Assembly (NCBI GenBank): GCA_030686995.1
Contig: CM060709.1
Coordinates: 270,326,913-270,390,912, forward strand
Direction: 5' to 3'
Length of the DNA: 64,000 nucleotides
DNA from: Artemisia argyi
Lineage: Eukaryota; Streptophyta; Magnoliopsida; Asterales; Asteraceae
Shown: piece by piece, positions 44,900 through 55,110 of the stretch
How the letters are laid out: every line of letters begins with the position of its first letter
How positions within the stretch are numbered: position 1 is the stretch's first letter
The notes under the pieces: model-generated
Databases searched by the model: none
Seen by the model: only the letters and a program-made list of their open reading frames with translations
Told to the model about the DNA's origin: nothing
Program-made: the position numbers and the translations under genes

Positions 44900-45633
44900 A
44901 TTTCTTATAAGTCGATTCATGTCGGTGGATTAAAATAAGGTATTGATACTTGAGAGGCTTTAAATAAGGTATCGAATACCCTCACATGTTAAGAAATTTT
45001 CTTATAAGTCAGATTCGTGTCGGTGGCTTAAAATAAGTATTAAAATTTTTAATTAGTTTTAATGTTAATGTGCTGCATTTGAAAGATGGCTATCACTTGT
45101 ACTAGTTGGCGTCTGATTTTAGTGATCGAAAGGTGTACCGGGTTAGAATTCTTATTGATTTGTGGTCCTATTAGTTATCAAAAGGTTGTTACTTTTTTGG
45201 TATGTAAGATGTTTTACTAATGAGTAGGTTTGATTCACCTCTTTGCTTACTGATAATGTAATGCGGGAGTTTCAAATTGTGATCAATATATGTTTGCACT
45301 TGAAAGGTAACCTTTGTTGTGAAGTTTGATGTGTTTGTCATATTTTTAGTTAGCTGTTTTAGGTGAATCTTAGAGCTGGAATATAGTTTGTTTGATCTAG
45401 TTTTTGCTAGAGATCTTTTAGCCATAAGTCCGTAACATTCAGTATTTTTTTATGACTTATGTTATAATATGCGTAAGTGGGTAAATGCATAGACTTGTTG
45501 AACCACAAGAGGAGTTCTAGAAAGATGCACAGACTCTATTCTAAGTTTAAAGCCGAGTAATATTGATAATTATAATGAGATGTGTAATTTGTTCATGCAA
45601 AAGCTCTGAACTAATATCTGTGTTTCCTTTTAG
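44900..45633. other. AT-rich sequence after the minisatellite
   Basis: Holds a duplicated phrase TTCTTATAAGTC..GTGTCGGTGG-CTTAAAATAAG (44905 and 45000). No gene recognised. Confidence 0.4.
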
Positions 45634-45804
45634 GTTGAAAAGTATTATGTTTGCTGAGTGAATTGAGTTACTAGACTCTGGATACAACGGCTTGGAGTAT
45701 TCCCTTCAAATGCTGAGAAATATAATGTTCCACAACTATGCCTTCTTCCTATGACAGATGAAGGTGTGATTCTTCATGCATTACATGATGTTCCTCGACG
45801 TTAG
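45634..45804 (+). other. Exon-like fragment, unrecognised gene
   Basis: After TTTCCTTTTAG (acceptor-like) there is a stretch with early stops, then an open run LGVFPSNAEKYNVPQLCLLP followed by MTDEGVILHALHDVPRR and TAG. The composition looks protein-coding, but I cannot name the parent gene. Confidence 0.35.
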
Positions 45805-45805
45805 G

Positions 45806-45943
45806 GGTTGTTTGGATTGCTTATCATTACTGCCTTATAAAATAAGCCATTTCCAATAAGCAGATGAATTTACTTATCGAGAACTGATTATTTCACTCGC
45901 AAATATGTGATTAGCAGTTTTGATAACCAATTCCAAACACTCT
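45806..45943. mobile_element. Short Tourist-like MITE
   Basis: GGGTTGTTTGGATTGCTTATCA at the left is the approximate inverse of TGATAACCAATTCCAAACAC at the right. The AAATAAGC/GCTTATT interior is also partly inverted. Borders approximate. Confidence 0.4.
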
Positions 45944-46540
45944 CAAAACTGTTCATCTATTACGTCAAAATGCAGCAATCATCTAAGGTTTCTTTTTATT
46001 CATTAAAACTGATCTCTATCAGACAGGACTAAAACGGATGCAATCTTGAACCGCTGTTATTTGCAGAGAGTAATGCCACAATGGAGGTCAAATTTGTTCT
46101 TTATCTGTTGATTTTTTCCCCTACAATACTAACAATAATAATCCTTTTATAACCTACATCGTCTTCTAATTAGGTTCGAACTATAGTTGCTGCTGGAAAG
46201 TGGAGTCAAGTTTGAGATTGAAGCATTGTCTGTGCACTCACTTACCTTTTTGTCAAAAGAATATTTGCCATCCAAAATCTGAGGTATATTTTATAGAACA
46301 TCACAAACATTTACTCTAGAAGACTAGAACCATTACTCTCTAAACATCATTCTTATGAGATGCACTCTATAAACTCTAAGTGCCAACTACATAGAGAAAC
46401 CTAGGACTAAAGGCATCATATCCAATAAATTCAATCACATAATATTGCAGCATACGGGATAACTGATACCTGATGTCAGGTCATTGCCAGAGCCTGCAAG
46501 CTTTTGGAAAATACTTTTTAGAAACATCCCCTGCACATTT
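45944..46540. other. Intergenic with possible exon scraps
   Basis: A CTTCTAATTAG acceptor-like site precedes VRTIVAAGKWSQV and TGA (46174-46215). Too short to identify. The remainder is non-coding. Confidence 0.3.
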
Positions 46541-46584
46541 TAGATGGTTGTGGGCAGTGTTCTTTTGATATACTGGATCGCTTT

Positions 46585-46860
46585 AGTAATAACTATTGCC
46601 ATTATAGCCTCCATAACCATAAAAACCTACATTACCATCATAGCCTCTATAACCGTTATAGTCTTCATAACCATTAAAGCCTACTTTTTACCATTATAGC
46701 CTCCAGAACCTGGAGGTGGGTAATAGTCACCTGCTCTGTTGGCGTTGTTAGCTGAGGGGTTTGCGTTTGCTTTATGACTATTTTATTGGAAAGGTAAAGA
46801 CGATCTAACTTCATTGAAGTTCTTAGTTCCCATTAGAAGATTCAGTTAGGTCATTCATCC
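46585..46860 (-). pseudogene. Gly/Tyr-rich C-terminal fragment of a probable RNA-binding protein
   Basis: On the - strand: NPSANNANRAGDYYPPPGSG then GYNGK. After a break, GFNGYEDYNGYRGYDGNVGF and YGYGGYNGNSYY run up to a stop. Gly/Tyr repeats of this kind end many hnRNP-like proteins. The frame is broken between the two parts and no RNA-recognition motif is seen. Confidence 0.4.
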
Positions 46861-47575
46861 ATTTGATACTTGTCTTATTAGGTCATTCAGATTTGATGCT
46901 CAAGCAGATGGTGAGCTGATCCTAAATGTTAATGATTATGTTATAGTTACCAGGAACTGGTCATTTTAGCACGGGTCACAATGGTCGGGTGAACTCGCAA
47001 GCACTTTTTCATCCATCTCTATTAATGCTTAATATATGATTACAAAACTATATTGTTACATTTAACTCCAACTTGTTGAATAACGTGATTTAGGAGGTTG
47101 TCCCCGTTTAACCTGTTTCTTAGCTAATTATTGCTATTTTACGCATTTGACAGTTGACACAATAGACATAAAAGATAATCCAAATTGAACCATTAGATAT
47201 ATCATGTATGTTCAATTATCTAATCTACCCTTATGCACACAAATGTCAAATGATCAGTTTGGACTGGTTCATCCCTCAGAATTTTCTCACCTTTTGCACT
47301 TCTAAACTTTCTGATCTAGATCCATATTTCTATTCTCTTATCCTTTGATCATAAGTGTAAAATTCTTTGTTTCAAAGTGATCCAAACTTCATCCTCTCAA
47401 GTGTAAGAGAAGAATACTTCTATCCCCCAAGACAAGAAGTATTACAACTTGTTGTGATCTCCACATCCAAGTTGTTGGTGCATCATCAAAGATCATTTAT
47501 ATTATTCTTTGTGAAGATTGTTGTGAATATTTGATTGTAGATAGTTGTGCTAGATATATAGATTGTATGATTAGT
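46861..47575. other. Probable upstream part of a copia LTR
   Basis: No ORF. From about 47150 the sequence leads without a visible break into the LTR segment shared with 49564-50057, so it is likely the first half of that LTR. A start cannot be fixed because the second copy is truncated. Confidence 0.4.
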
Positions 47576-48048
47576 TAGTAGCTTGGTGTGAAGAAGAAAA
47601 TTTAGGAACTAGATTGGTGTGAAGAAGATAGGTGTGGAGTAGTTAGTTGTGAAGTAGATTGATTTGAAGAAGTTGTGACTTAGGTGTGAAGAAGTTGTGG
47701 TGTGAAAATTGGTGTGTAAATTGGTGTGTAAGGTTTTCTCCGCCATAAGGGAGCTTGTTGATATAGTGAAGAAAACTCTCGAGTTAGGTACTCGGGGAGT
47801 GGAGTAGGGCAAGGAAGGTGTCCTTGTAGCCGAACCACTATAAATCTCTTGTCTCGCGGTTCGATCTTTCCATCTCTTACTTATTTCATTACTTATCATT
47901 GTTTATTAATAGTTGTTTATATTGTGCAAGACTTGAGATCACATATTATCGAATCTAAGTTTTTAAAAGCTAAGAAAACACTAAAACTATCTTTTATAAC
48001 GAATTAAAAAGACGTAAAACTATTCAACCCCCCTTCTAGTTTTCCACA
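47576..48048 (+). repeat. Copia LTR 3' segment, copy 1
   Basis: Nearly identical to 49564-50057 (same GCTTGGTGTGAAGAAGAAAA start and CTAGTTTTCCACA end), apart from a few small indels. It is not followed by a tRNA primer site, so it is a solo LTR, a 3' LTR of another copy, or half of a rearranged 5' end. Confidence 0.85.
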
Positions 48049-48378
48049 GTCCTGTATTTAGTCATTTTGTTGGATCACACTCAAAATTATACACCAAAGT
48101 GGTCTGTTTAAAAAAGTGAAATGCTACGGAAGACATTTAGGCTTACAAATATTAAAATGAAAAGAGCAGCACATACCTTTGAGTTGTTGATGCTAATATC
48201 TGCCATACCATATCATTATCTTTTGTTCATTATTCCATATTAAAAATCTTAACCCTTTTGTATTTATATTCAGTTTCCATACATCAATCCTATCTCTCCT
48301 TATATATACTGAACAGATGGCCTGGGTAACACGAAACCATACACAAAGATATCCCAAACCTTTTTACTGATCATACGT
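48049..48378. other. Spacer between LTR copy 1 and F-box fragment
   Basis: AT-rich with no ORF or repeat that I can name. Confidence 0.35.
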
Positions 48379-48934
48379 TTGCGCCACAAAGCAGAAGATG
48401 AAATCTCGCATGCCTTTGTCTCCGTTATGGACGATAGGTTCATGGAAAAACTTTTTTTTGTGTGTGGCAAAAAGAGTCTGAAAAAGCCTGCGGTAGAGCT
48501 TCCACATGAGATAATAGAGTCAGAATCCATTGACAGGTGCATACAAGAATTTTTTGCCGAATTCTCCTCGCTCCTACACGTTGCTTGATGCTTTCTATTT
48601 CGACTCATCTAACAATGATTACAAGGTTCTACAAGTGACTTCTCACAGTGGCTTAAATGCTTATATCTATTTCCAAAGATCCAACACATGGAAAAAGATC
48701 CAGTTTTTAGAAAATTCCCAATACCTCTCTAAATCCAAGTCGCGTTGGTCAAAGCCAACTTTTTTGAGCCACAATATTTATTTCATGGTAGGTAAGTTCG
48801 ACATTGTGCTTATCGTTTTCGATGTGAAGTCAGAAAAGTTTAGGGAGATAGGACTCCCAATCCTTAACACAAGCTATGCACCTAATAAGATTTTAGTGGT
48901 TTTGAAAGGTTGCATTCACTTTTCTATTGCTTGA
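48379..48934 (+). pseudogene. F-box protein with F-box-associated domain, decayed
   Basis: The first frame carries KPAVELPHEIIESE, like the start of an F-box (LPxEIIxEIL). After a shift at about 48530-48590 a second frame runs SSNDYKVLQVTSHSGLNAYI, then RSNTWKKIQF, then WSKPTFLSHNIYFMVGKFDI and IVFDVKSEKFREIGLP. This is the F-box-associated domain of plant SCF substrate receptors. Most of the F-box and the region between are deleted. Stop at 48932-48934. Confidence 0.65.
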
Positions 48935-49180
48935 ATATACAATTTGATGCTTGAAAGGTCAAAAACCCTGAAACCTTTGAATTTTAAGTTTGTGAAATAG
49001 TATGCTTGAATATACAATTTGATGCTTCAGTCAACCTGTTTGTGATTTATTTGTTCTTTCTTGCTAAGTCATGTTCATGTATTGCTTCATTATGCTCTTA
49101 TTGCATGTGTTTGAATTTATAAAGACTAGATCCATATTCCAGCAATCTTCTGAGCACTTGATATGTATTTGCTTGAACAG

Positions 49181-49474
49181 GTCCTGTGGTCTTGCTTTGA
49201 TAGACTAGAGCTTAGTCCATCAATCGTCAAGAATGTCCTCCTAATTGGTTACTCCAATGGATTTCAAGTCCTTGATGTCGATGACGGTTCTAAATTTAGT
49301 GAACTGGTCTCAACTCGTGACGATCCAGTCACATTTCTACAAATACAGCCTACACATGAAGAGACCGAGGGTCATGAAGGATTCAAATTGTCACACCCCT
49401 TGCTATTGGTTGTGGCTAGTGAAGAGACGAGGCTTTCAGGTCCACCATCACACAGCGAGAGAGATGAATCTTAG
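49181..49474 (+). pseudogene. ATG18-like (BCAS3/WD40) exon fragment
   Basis: After the acceptor GCTTGAACAG: VLWSCFDRLELSPSIVKNVL, then LIGYSNGFQVLDVDDGSKFS, then LLLVVASEETRL. This matches a 5' exon of plant ATG18f/g/h autophagy proteins (DQVLWAGFDRLE, LLLGYSNGFQVLDVEDA). The exon is open with no stop until 49472, but no other exons of the gene are near. Confidence 0.72.
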
Positions 49475-49563
49475 ATGGAAAATTCCATGTACTCTCCTAG
49501 AGTTGTTCGCTTTTACTCTTTAAGGTCACATAGTTATGTTCACGTCCTGAGATTTCGGTCAAC

Positions 49564-50057
49564 TAGTAGCTTGGTGTGAAGAAGAAAATTTAGGAACTAG
49601 ATTGGTGTGAAGAAGATAGGTGTGGAGTAGTTAGTTGTGAAGTAGATTGATTTGAAGAAGTTGTGTAGAAGTTGTGACTTAGGTGTGAAGAAGTTGTGGT
49701 GTGAAAATTGGTGTGTAAATTGGTGTGTAAGGTTTTCTCCGCCATAAGGGAGCTTGTTGATATGGTGAAGAAAACTCTCGAGTTAGGTGCTCGGGGAGTG
49801 GAGTAGGGCAAGGAAGGTGTCCTTGTAGCCGAACCACTATAAATCTCTTGTCTCGCGGTTCGATCTTTCTATCTCTTACTTATTTCATTACTTATCATTG
49901 TTATTTATTGTTTATTAATAGTTGTTTATATTGTGCAAGACTTGAGATCACATATTATCGAATCTAAGTTTTTAAAAGCTAAGAAAACACTAAAACTATC
50001 TTTTATAACGGATTAAAAAGACGTAAAACTATTCAACCCCCCTTCTAGTTTTCCACA
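49564..50057 (+). repeat. Outer copia 5' LTR, truncated at its left
   Basis: Starts abruptly after ATG18-related sequence. Ends CTAGTTTTCCACA, two bases before the primer site. Contains a TGTGAAG-rich stretch. Confidence 0.85.
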
Positions 50058-50059
50058 AT

Positions 50060-50073
50060 TGGTATCAAGAGCC
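50060..50073 (+). promoter_or_regulatory. Primer binding site (initiator tRNA-Met)
   Basis: TGGTATCAAGAGCC, the standard copia primer site, 53 bases before the gag ATG. Confidence 0.9.
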
Positions 50074-50125
50074 ACGTCTAGCAAGATTTTTAAAATATAT
50101 TGTATTTTAAAACTTGTAACGATCT

Positions 50126-51058
50126 ATGGAATCTGAAAAATATTTAAAAGGGAAATCTATGCAAAGACCACCACTATTTGAAAGTGATGGATTTTTATAT
50201 TGGAAAAATAGATTCGAAACGTATGTGAAATCAAAAGATCTTGATCTTTGGCATATTATTACCTTTGGTGATTTTCCCCCTATTCAATATAATGTTGAAA
50301 CTAAAATGAATGAAATTGTATCTTTCGAAGAACAAAATGATGATTTGAAAAAGAAATTAGCAAAAAATAATGAGGCTAAAATGGTTATTTATAATGCGTT
50401 ACCACGCAAAGAGTATGAAAGAATTTTTATATGTAAAACCGCCAAAGAAATTTGGGATTCTTTAATAATCACTCACCAAGGTAATAGTCAAGTCAAAGAT
50501 AATAAAATAGATCTTCTTGTACAACAATATGAACAATTTACGATTCCGGAAGAGGAATCAATTGATAATGCTTTTGCTAAGTTTAACACTATTATCACAA
50601 GTTTAAAAGCACTTGATGAGACATTTTCTAGTAAAAATTGTGTTAGGAAATTTCTTAGGGCATTGCATCCAAAATGGCGAGCTAAGGTCACGGCAACTGA
50701 AGAATCAAAGAACTTGATGACGTTATCACTAGATGAACTAATTGGCAACTTGAAGGTTCATGAAGAAATCATAAGAAGAGATTCGGAAAAGGTCAAAGTC
50801 AAGAAAGAACAAACCAAATCCATTGCTCTAAAAGCCAAAAAGGAACCTAGTGATGATGATGATTCAAGTGACGAAAGTGAAGACGAAGAATATGCAATGG
50901 CCGTAAGAGAATTCAAGAAATTCTTCAAGAGACGAGGATGATTCACTAGATCATCACGAGACGAAAGAAAAGCGTTCCAAAGAAATAGAAGTGAAAACTA
51001 CGGGAAAAGAAAGTGCTTTAGATGTGGAAGTCCAAATCATCTCATTGGCGAATGCCTA
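50126..51058 (+). pseudogene. Outer copia gag (UBN2-type) with CCHC knuckle
   Basis: ATG at 50126. [20 protein letters not shown] and [18 protein letters not shown] are the retrotransposon gag (UBN2) signature. A TGA at 50939 replaces a CGA after FKKFFKRRG. The frame then resumes to the knuckle KCFRCGSPNHLIGEC (C-X2-C-X4-H-X4-C, 51012-51056). One base is missing just after it, shifting into the pol frame. Confidence 0.88.
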
Positions 51059-52604
51059 AACCACCAGGTTATGAAAATCAAGGCGCTTTTGTTAGTGGAA
51101 CATGGAGTGATAGTGACAAAGAAGAAGTTGAAAAGCCAAGAGACGAAAAGTGTTTTATGGAAAAAGAAACCGACGAAATATGTTTAGGAATTGACTTGGA
51201 ACCTGACGAATGGATCAAAGATAGCGGATGTTCGAGGCACATGACGGGGAACCGCAAGCTATTCTCTACATACAAGGCACACATTGGTGGTAACGTTATT
51301 TTCGGTAGTGACTTACGTGGAAAAATCATTGGCAAAGGTACGATTTCTCAAGACTCACTTACAATTGAAAATGTAGAGCATGTAGATAAATTAACATATA
51401 ACTTGCTTAGTGTAGGACAAATATGTGATAATAAATGTAGAGTCACATTTACCAAAGAGGATAGCGAAATAGTTAAGAATGGAAAAATTATAGGTAGAGG
51501 AATTAAGAAAGGTGGCATATATGTTATGAAACTAGGAAACAAACCTGAGGATAGGATATGCCTAACGACCCTAGATGAAAACTCTACATTGTGGCATAGG
51601 AGATTAGGACATGCTAACATGCAACAAATACAATCTTTGGCCTCTAAGGAATTAGTTAGAAATTTGCCTAATCTAAAATATGACAAGCATTTTTGTGATG
51701 CATGTAAAATTGGAAAATAAGCTCATGCTAGTCACAAAGCCAAAAATATAGTATCTACTACTAGGTGCCTAGAATTATTACATATGGATCTTTTCGGTCC
51801 ATCCGCTGTGCGGAGCTATGGAGGAAACAAATTTACCTTAGTAATAGTAGATGACTACTCACGATACACGTGGACTAGGTTTTTAAGTGACAAAACCCAA
51901 GCCTTTGAAAAATTTGAAATATTTAGTAAAATAATTCAAAATAAATTAGGATGCTCAATAGTTGCCATTAGGACGGACCATATGGTAGGGAATTTGATAA
52001 CGAAGTACAATTCGGAAAATATTGTGAGTTAAATGGAATATCAAACAATTTCTCCGCTCCTCGTGCTCCTCAATCAAATGGCGTAGTAGAAAGAAAAAAT
52101 AGGTCACTACAAGAAATGAGCAGAACTATGTTAAATGAACAATCCATCCCACAAAAATTTTGGTGTCACGCCGTAGATACATCTACTTATATTTTAAATA
52201 GGGTATCAATTAGGAGAATTCTAGGAAAAACTCCTTATGAGTTATTAAGAGGTAGAAAACCAAACTTAAGCTACTTTAGGGTATTTGGAAGTAAATGTTA
52301 TATTCTAAACACTAAGGATTACCTCACTAAGTTTGATCCAAAATCATATGAAGGAATATTTTTAGGATACTCACAAAATAGCAAAGCATATATAATACTT
52401 AACAAACACTCCATGAAAGTAGAGGAATCACTAAATGTAACATTTGATGAAACACCACCTCCTCCTAAAACATTACCTTTAGAAGATGATGACTTAGTCG
52501 AAGATGAAGCTATTGAGGTTAGTAAAACGAAACCCATAGGAAATGATAATGAAGACATTCACTTAGAAAATAACGAAACTGTTAATATTAAAGAATCTAG
52601 ATCA
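51059..52604 (+). pseudogene. Outer copia protease and integrase
   Basis: Protease: WIKDSGCSRHMTG (about 51211). Integrase zinc finger: LWHRRLGHANMQ...CDACKIGK, then TAA at 51718 in place of a sense codon. Core: HMDLFGP, IVDDYSRYTW, IRTDH (a shift near 51980), NGVVERKNRSLQEM (catalytic Glu), ending in the GYSQNSKAY region. Reading stops at the CATCC site where the second element inserted. Confidence 0.9.
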
Positions 52605-52609
52605 CATCC

Positions 52610-53091
52610 TGTGGAGTTTGTTAGACTCCATGGATCGTTTTGAGCATCTAGGGTTAACAATAACAATGACAATATATGCAGCGGAATAAGATCAAACTAA
52701 GTTATTGACAAGGTTTTTCCCAATCACCTCCAATTATTATTTGATCAGAATAATAACATGTTACCTAACTGCAACAGGGATCTAAGACACCTCAGACCTT
52801 GAAGGATACGAACTAACTCTAACCCTAGACATTTATAACCTACGTCTAGGTTACACACACACACACACCTTTAATGACTACATAATGGAAGACTTATTAT
52901 AAAACATATTCCCTGTATTCTGTTTATATAATACAAAATTAGGGTTACAAGAATACTACGAAGGACTAAAATATAAATCTTCTTTTGCAAGCAAGTCCTT
53001 CTCCATCTTTTGTAGAATTCCTTCTTGTCATACTAAGTCCCAATTGTTTCATTCTTGGTCGTTTTGTCTCATCAAATTAATAAACCCAACA
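52610..53091 (-). repeat. Inner copia 3' LTR
   Basis: On the + strand TGTGGAGTTTGTTAGACTCC...AATAAACCCAACA. The purine tract (AGGGGAAGAT on the - strand) adjoins at 53092-53102. Confidence 0.95.
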
Positions 53092-54890
53092 ATCTTCCCC
53101 TATTTGATGATGACAAAACAAATACGGTCTTGTACGAACTTCCCTAGACGAAGTAGAAAAGTTGAGATGTAAGCATCTCCATGAATGAAACAAATCGTGT
53201 CTTCCCCTTAATCCATACCATACCACTCTAACATCTCTTCCCCTTTTTGTTATCAACAAATAGGGAATGTAAGCAATATAAACTTCCCCTCGAGTGGTAC
53301 ATGTAGATGGTTAAACATTTAATCAATAAGCTTCCCCTGAAACTAATATGTTTACCATCTCTTGAATCTTCAATTCTGTAGGCTCTATGTAATGATCACT
53401 TGTGAAGAAAACTTGATATATCAAACTTGAAACCAAAGTAAAATATCCCAAACTCGTTACTTAAGCTTGCACAAATGTTGATTGAAGAACAATATATAGA
53501 ATTTGGTGTTGCTGAAACAAATCTCTAAATCTCTTGAAATTATCCACAACGACTTCTTCGTGTGACACTGAGTACTACAATGTATCTCCTTTAAGTGATA
53601 GTTAACTAGGTCTTCGTCCATCCACCCCTTGACCTATGAAAACTAGATAAACCAAGTCCCAATCATAAACCACATATAAACAAGCAAGTCACCAATCAAT
53701 AGTGAGAATATTGATGATGAAATAAGTAAACGCCTTCGTGAACCTCACTTCAATCTCAAATAAGAGATAAACAATTTTCCTTCGTAACCAATTAATCAAT
53801 AATCCAAATACGAGCCTTTAAACCATTAAGAACAAAAACCAACTTCTTGTATGTGTGATTTAACCAACAACCTGTATGTGTAAACTAATCTCCATAAACC
53901 AATTAATCAACCAAGTCGAACCAAACTTGAAGCTTCTTCCCCTTAACAAATAAATCTTTGATAAATCAAAGCTTTCAAGTAACCTTTAATGTCGACACAA
54001 AACTACTCTTCAACAGCAGTAGAAACTTGATTTCAATGATCAGATGCGCAGCAGCAGAATAAAACTTGAATTAGTTTTGCACAAACCAATCATTCAGCAG
54101 CTCGACAAAACACATCAGTATTACCTTGAATAATAATATATTGCACTACATTCAAAAAGCTACTCACGTGACTATACATTATTCGTCCAAATCAAACAGC
54201 AGTAGCTCGTTTAAATAATATTTTCCACAAACTTCACATGCTTAGCCCATGATCAGTCACTTTCTCAACCCACGTTCTATGATTTGACCAATGAATTGAC
54301 AAACTCTTAAAATCATCAAATAAATAATCGGGAATAATAAATACACTGTCCCATGATCTGAAAATCAGTACGAGATATATGAGAATCAATATCTTTCAAG
54401 AGGTGTGCTACACCCACCAAAACTTTACAAAACTTTTCCCACTCGCTGACGTGGCAGAGTGTTTATTGGTTGGTTTTCTGTGGGCCACAGAAAACCAACC
54501 AATCAACACTCTGCCACGTCAGCGAGTGGGAAAAGTTTTGTAAAGTTTTTGTGGATCTAGTATTTTTCATCTTTCAATTATCTTGAGATCCACTGAATAG
54601 ATAAAATATTATAACCGATCCATGATAAGTTACAACCAATAAGAATATTCTCCATGAATAGATCTTCAATTAATTACCATCCCATGATTTTTAAATTGTA
54701 TGAGTTGAATGAAAACCACAAGCCACAAATACGAGATTTATATTTGTGATTTTGACAATTAATGATGTAGTAATTGAAAGCACATGCATTAGTCGACAAA
54801 GATATTATACCTTAAAAACCGAGCACTTCAATAAACGATTATACCTTTTTCTTGAATCTGCTTCTCTTCGACAACAAACCTTGTAAATCC
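53092..54890 (-). other. Non-coding part of inner copia, where integrase/RT would lie
   Basis: About 1.8 kb without open frames or copia motifs. CTTCCCC and CCAACTTC-type words and many AAACTTGA repeats occur. It replaces the pol genes and contains a palindromic MITE. Source unknown. Confidence 0.6.
54416..54555. mobile_element. Palindromic snap-back MITE
   Basis: Arms of about 65 bp are almost perfect inverses around TCTGTGGGCCACAGA (54477-54491). Each arm contains TTTTCCCACTCGCTGACGTG and CAGAGTG. About 140 bp, inserted in the inner copia. Confidence 0.85.
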
Positions 54891-55110
54891 CTAGGTAACG
54901 AGCCAACCTGTCTCTGATGCCAATTGTTGTGCTTCCTCCATAGATGCTCTTGCAATCAAACATGTTGCTTTTTCAGCAGAATTTACATTATTCAAATCTA
55001 TGCTGTACACATCATTAGTTCTTGGTGCTCTCAGTAACACCAAATTTCTGTCTTCTAACTTGAAATCAGGAGAAAGTATGAGACATTCTGTGTCAAAGAA
55101 TAACACAGGG
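54891..55110 (-). pseudogene. Inner copia pre-integrase segment
   Basis: On the - strand: VLFFDTECLILSPDFKLED, then LLRAPRTNDVYSIDL, ending ETGWLVT and a stop where LLWHRRLGH would be expected. It continues directly from DKKYP at 59058 if the LTR-like insertion is removed; CAGGG is present at both edges. Confidence 0.85.

Noticed and set aside
48379..48934. Functional F-box gene
   Set aside because: The F-box is reduced to its first residues and a frame change separates it from the associated domain.
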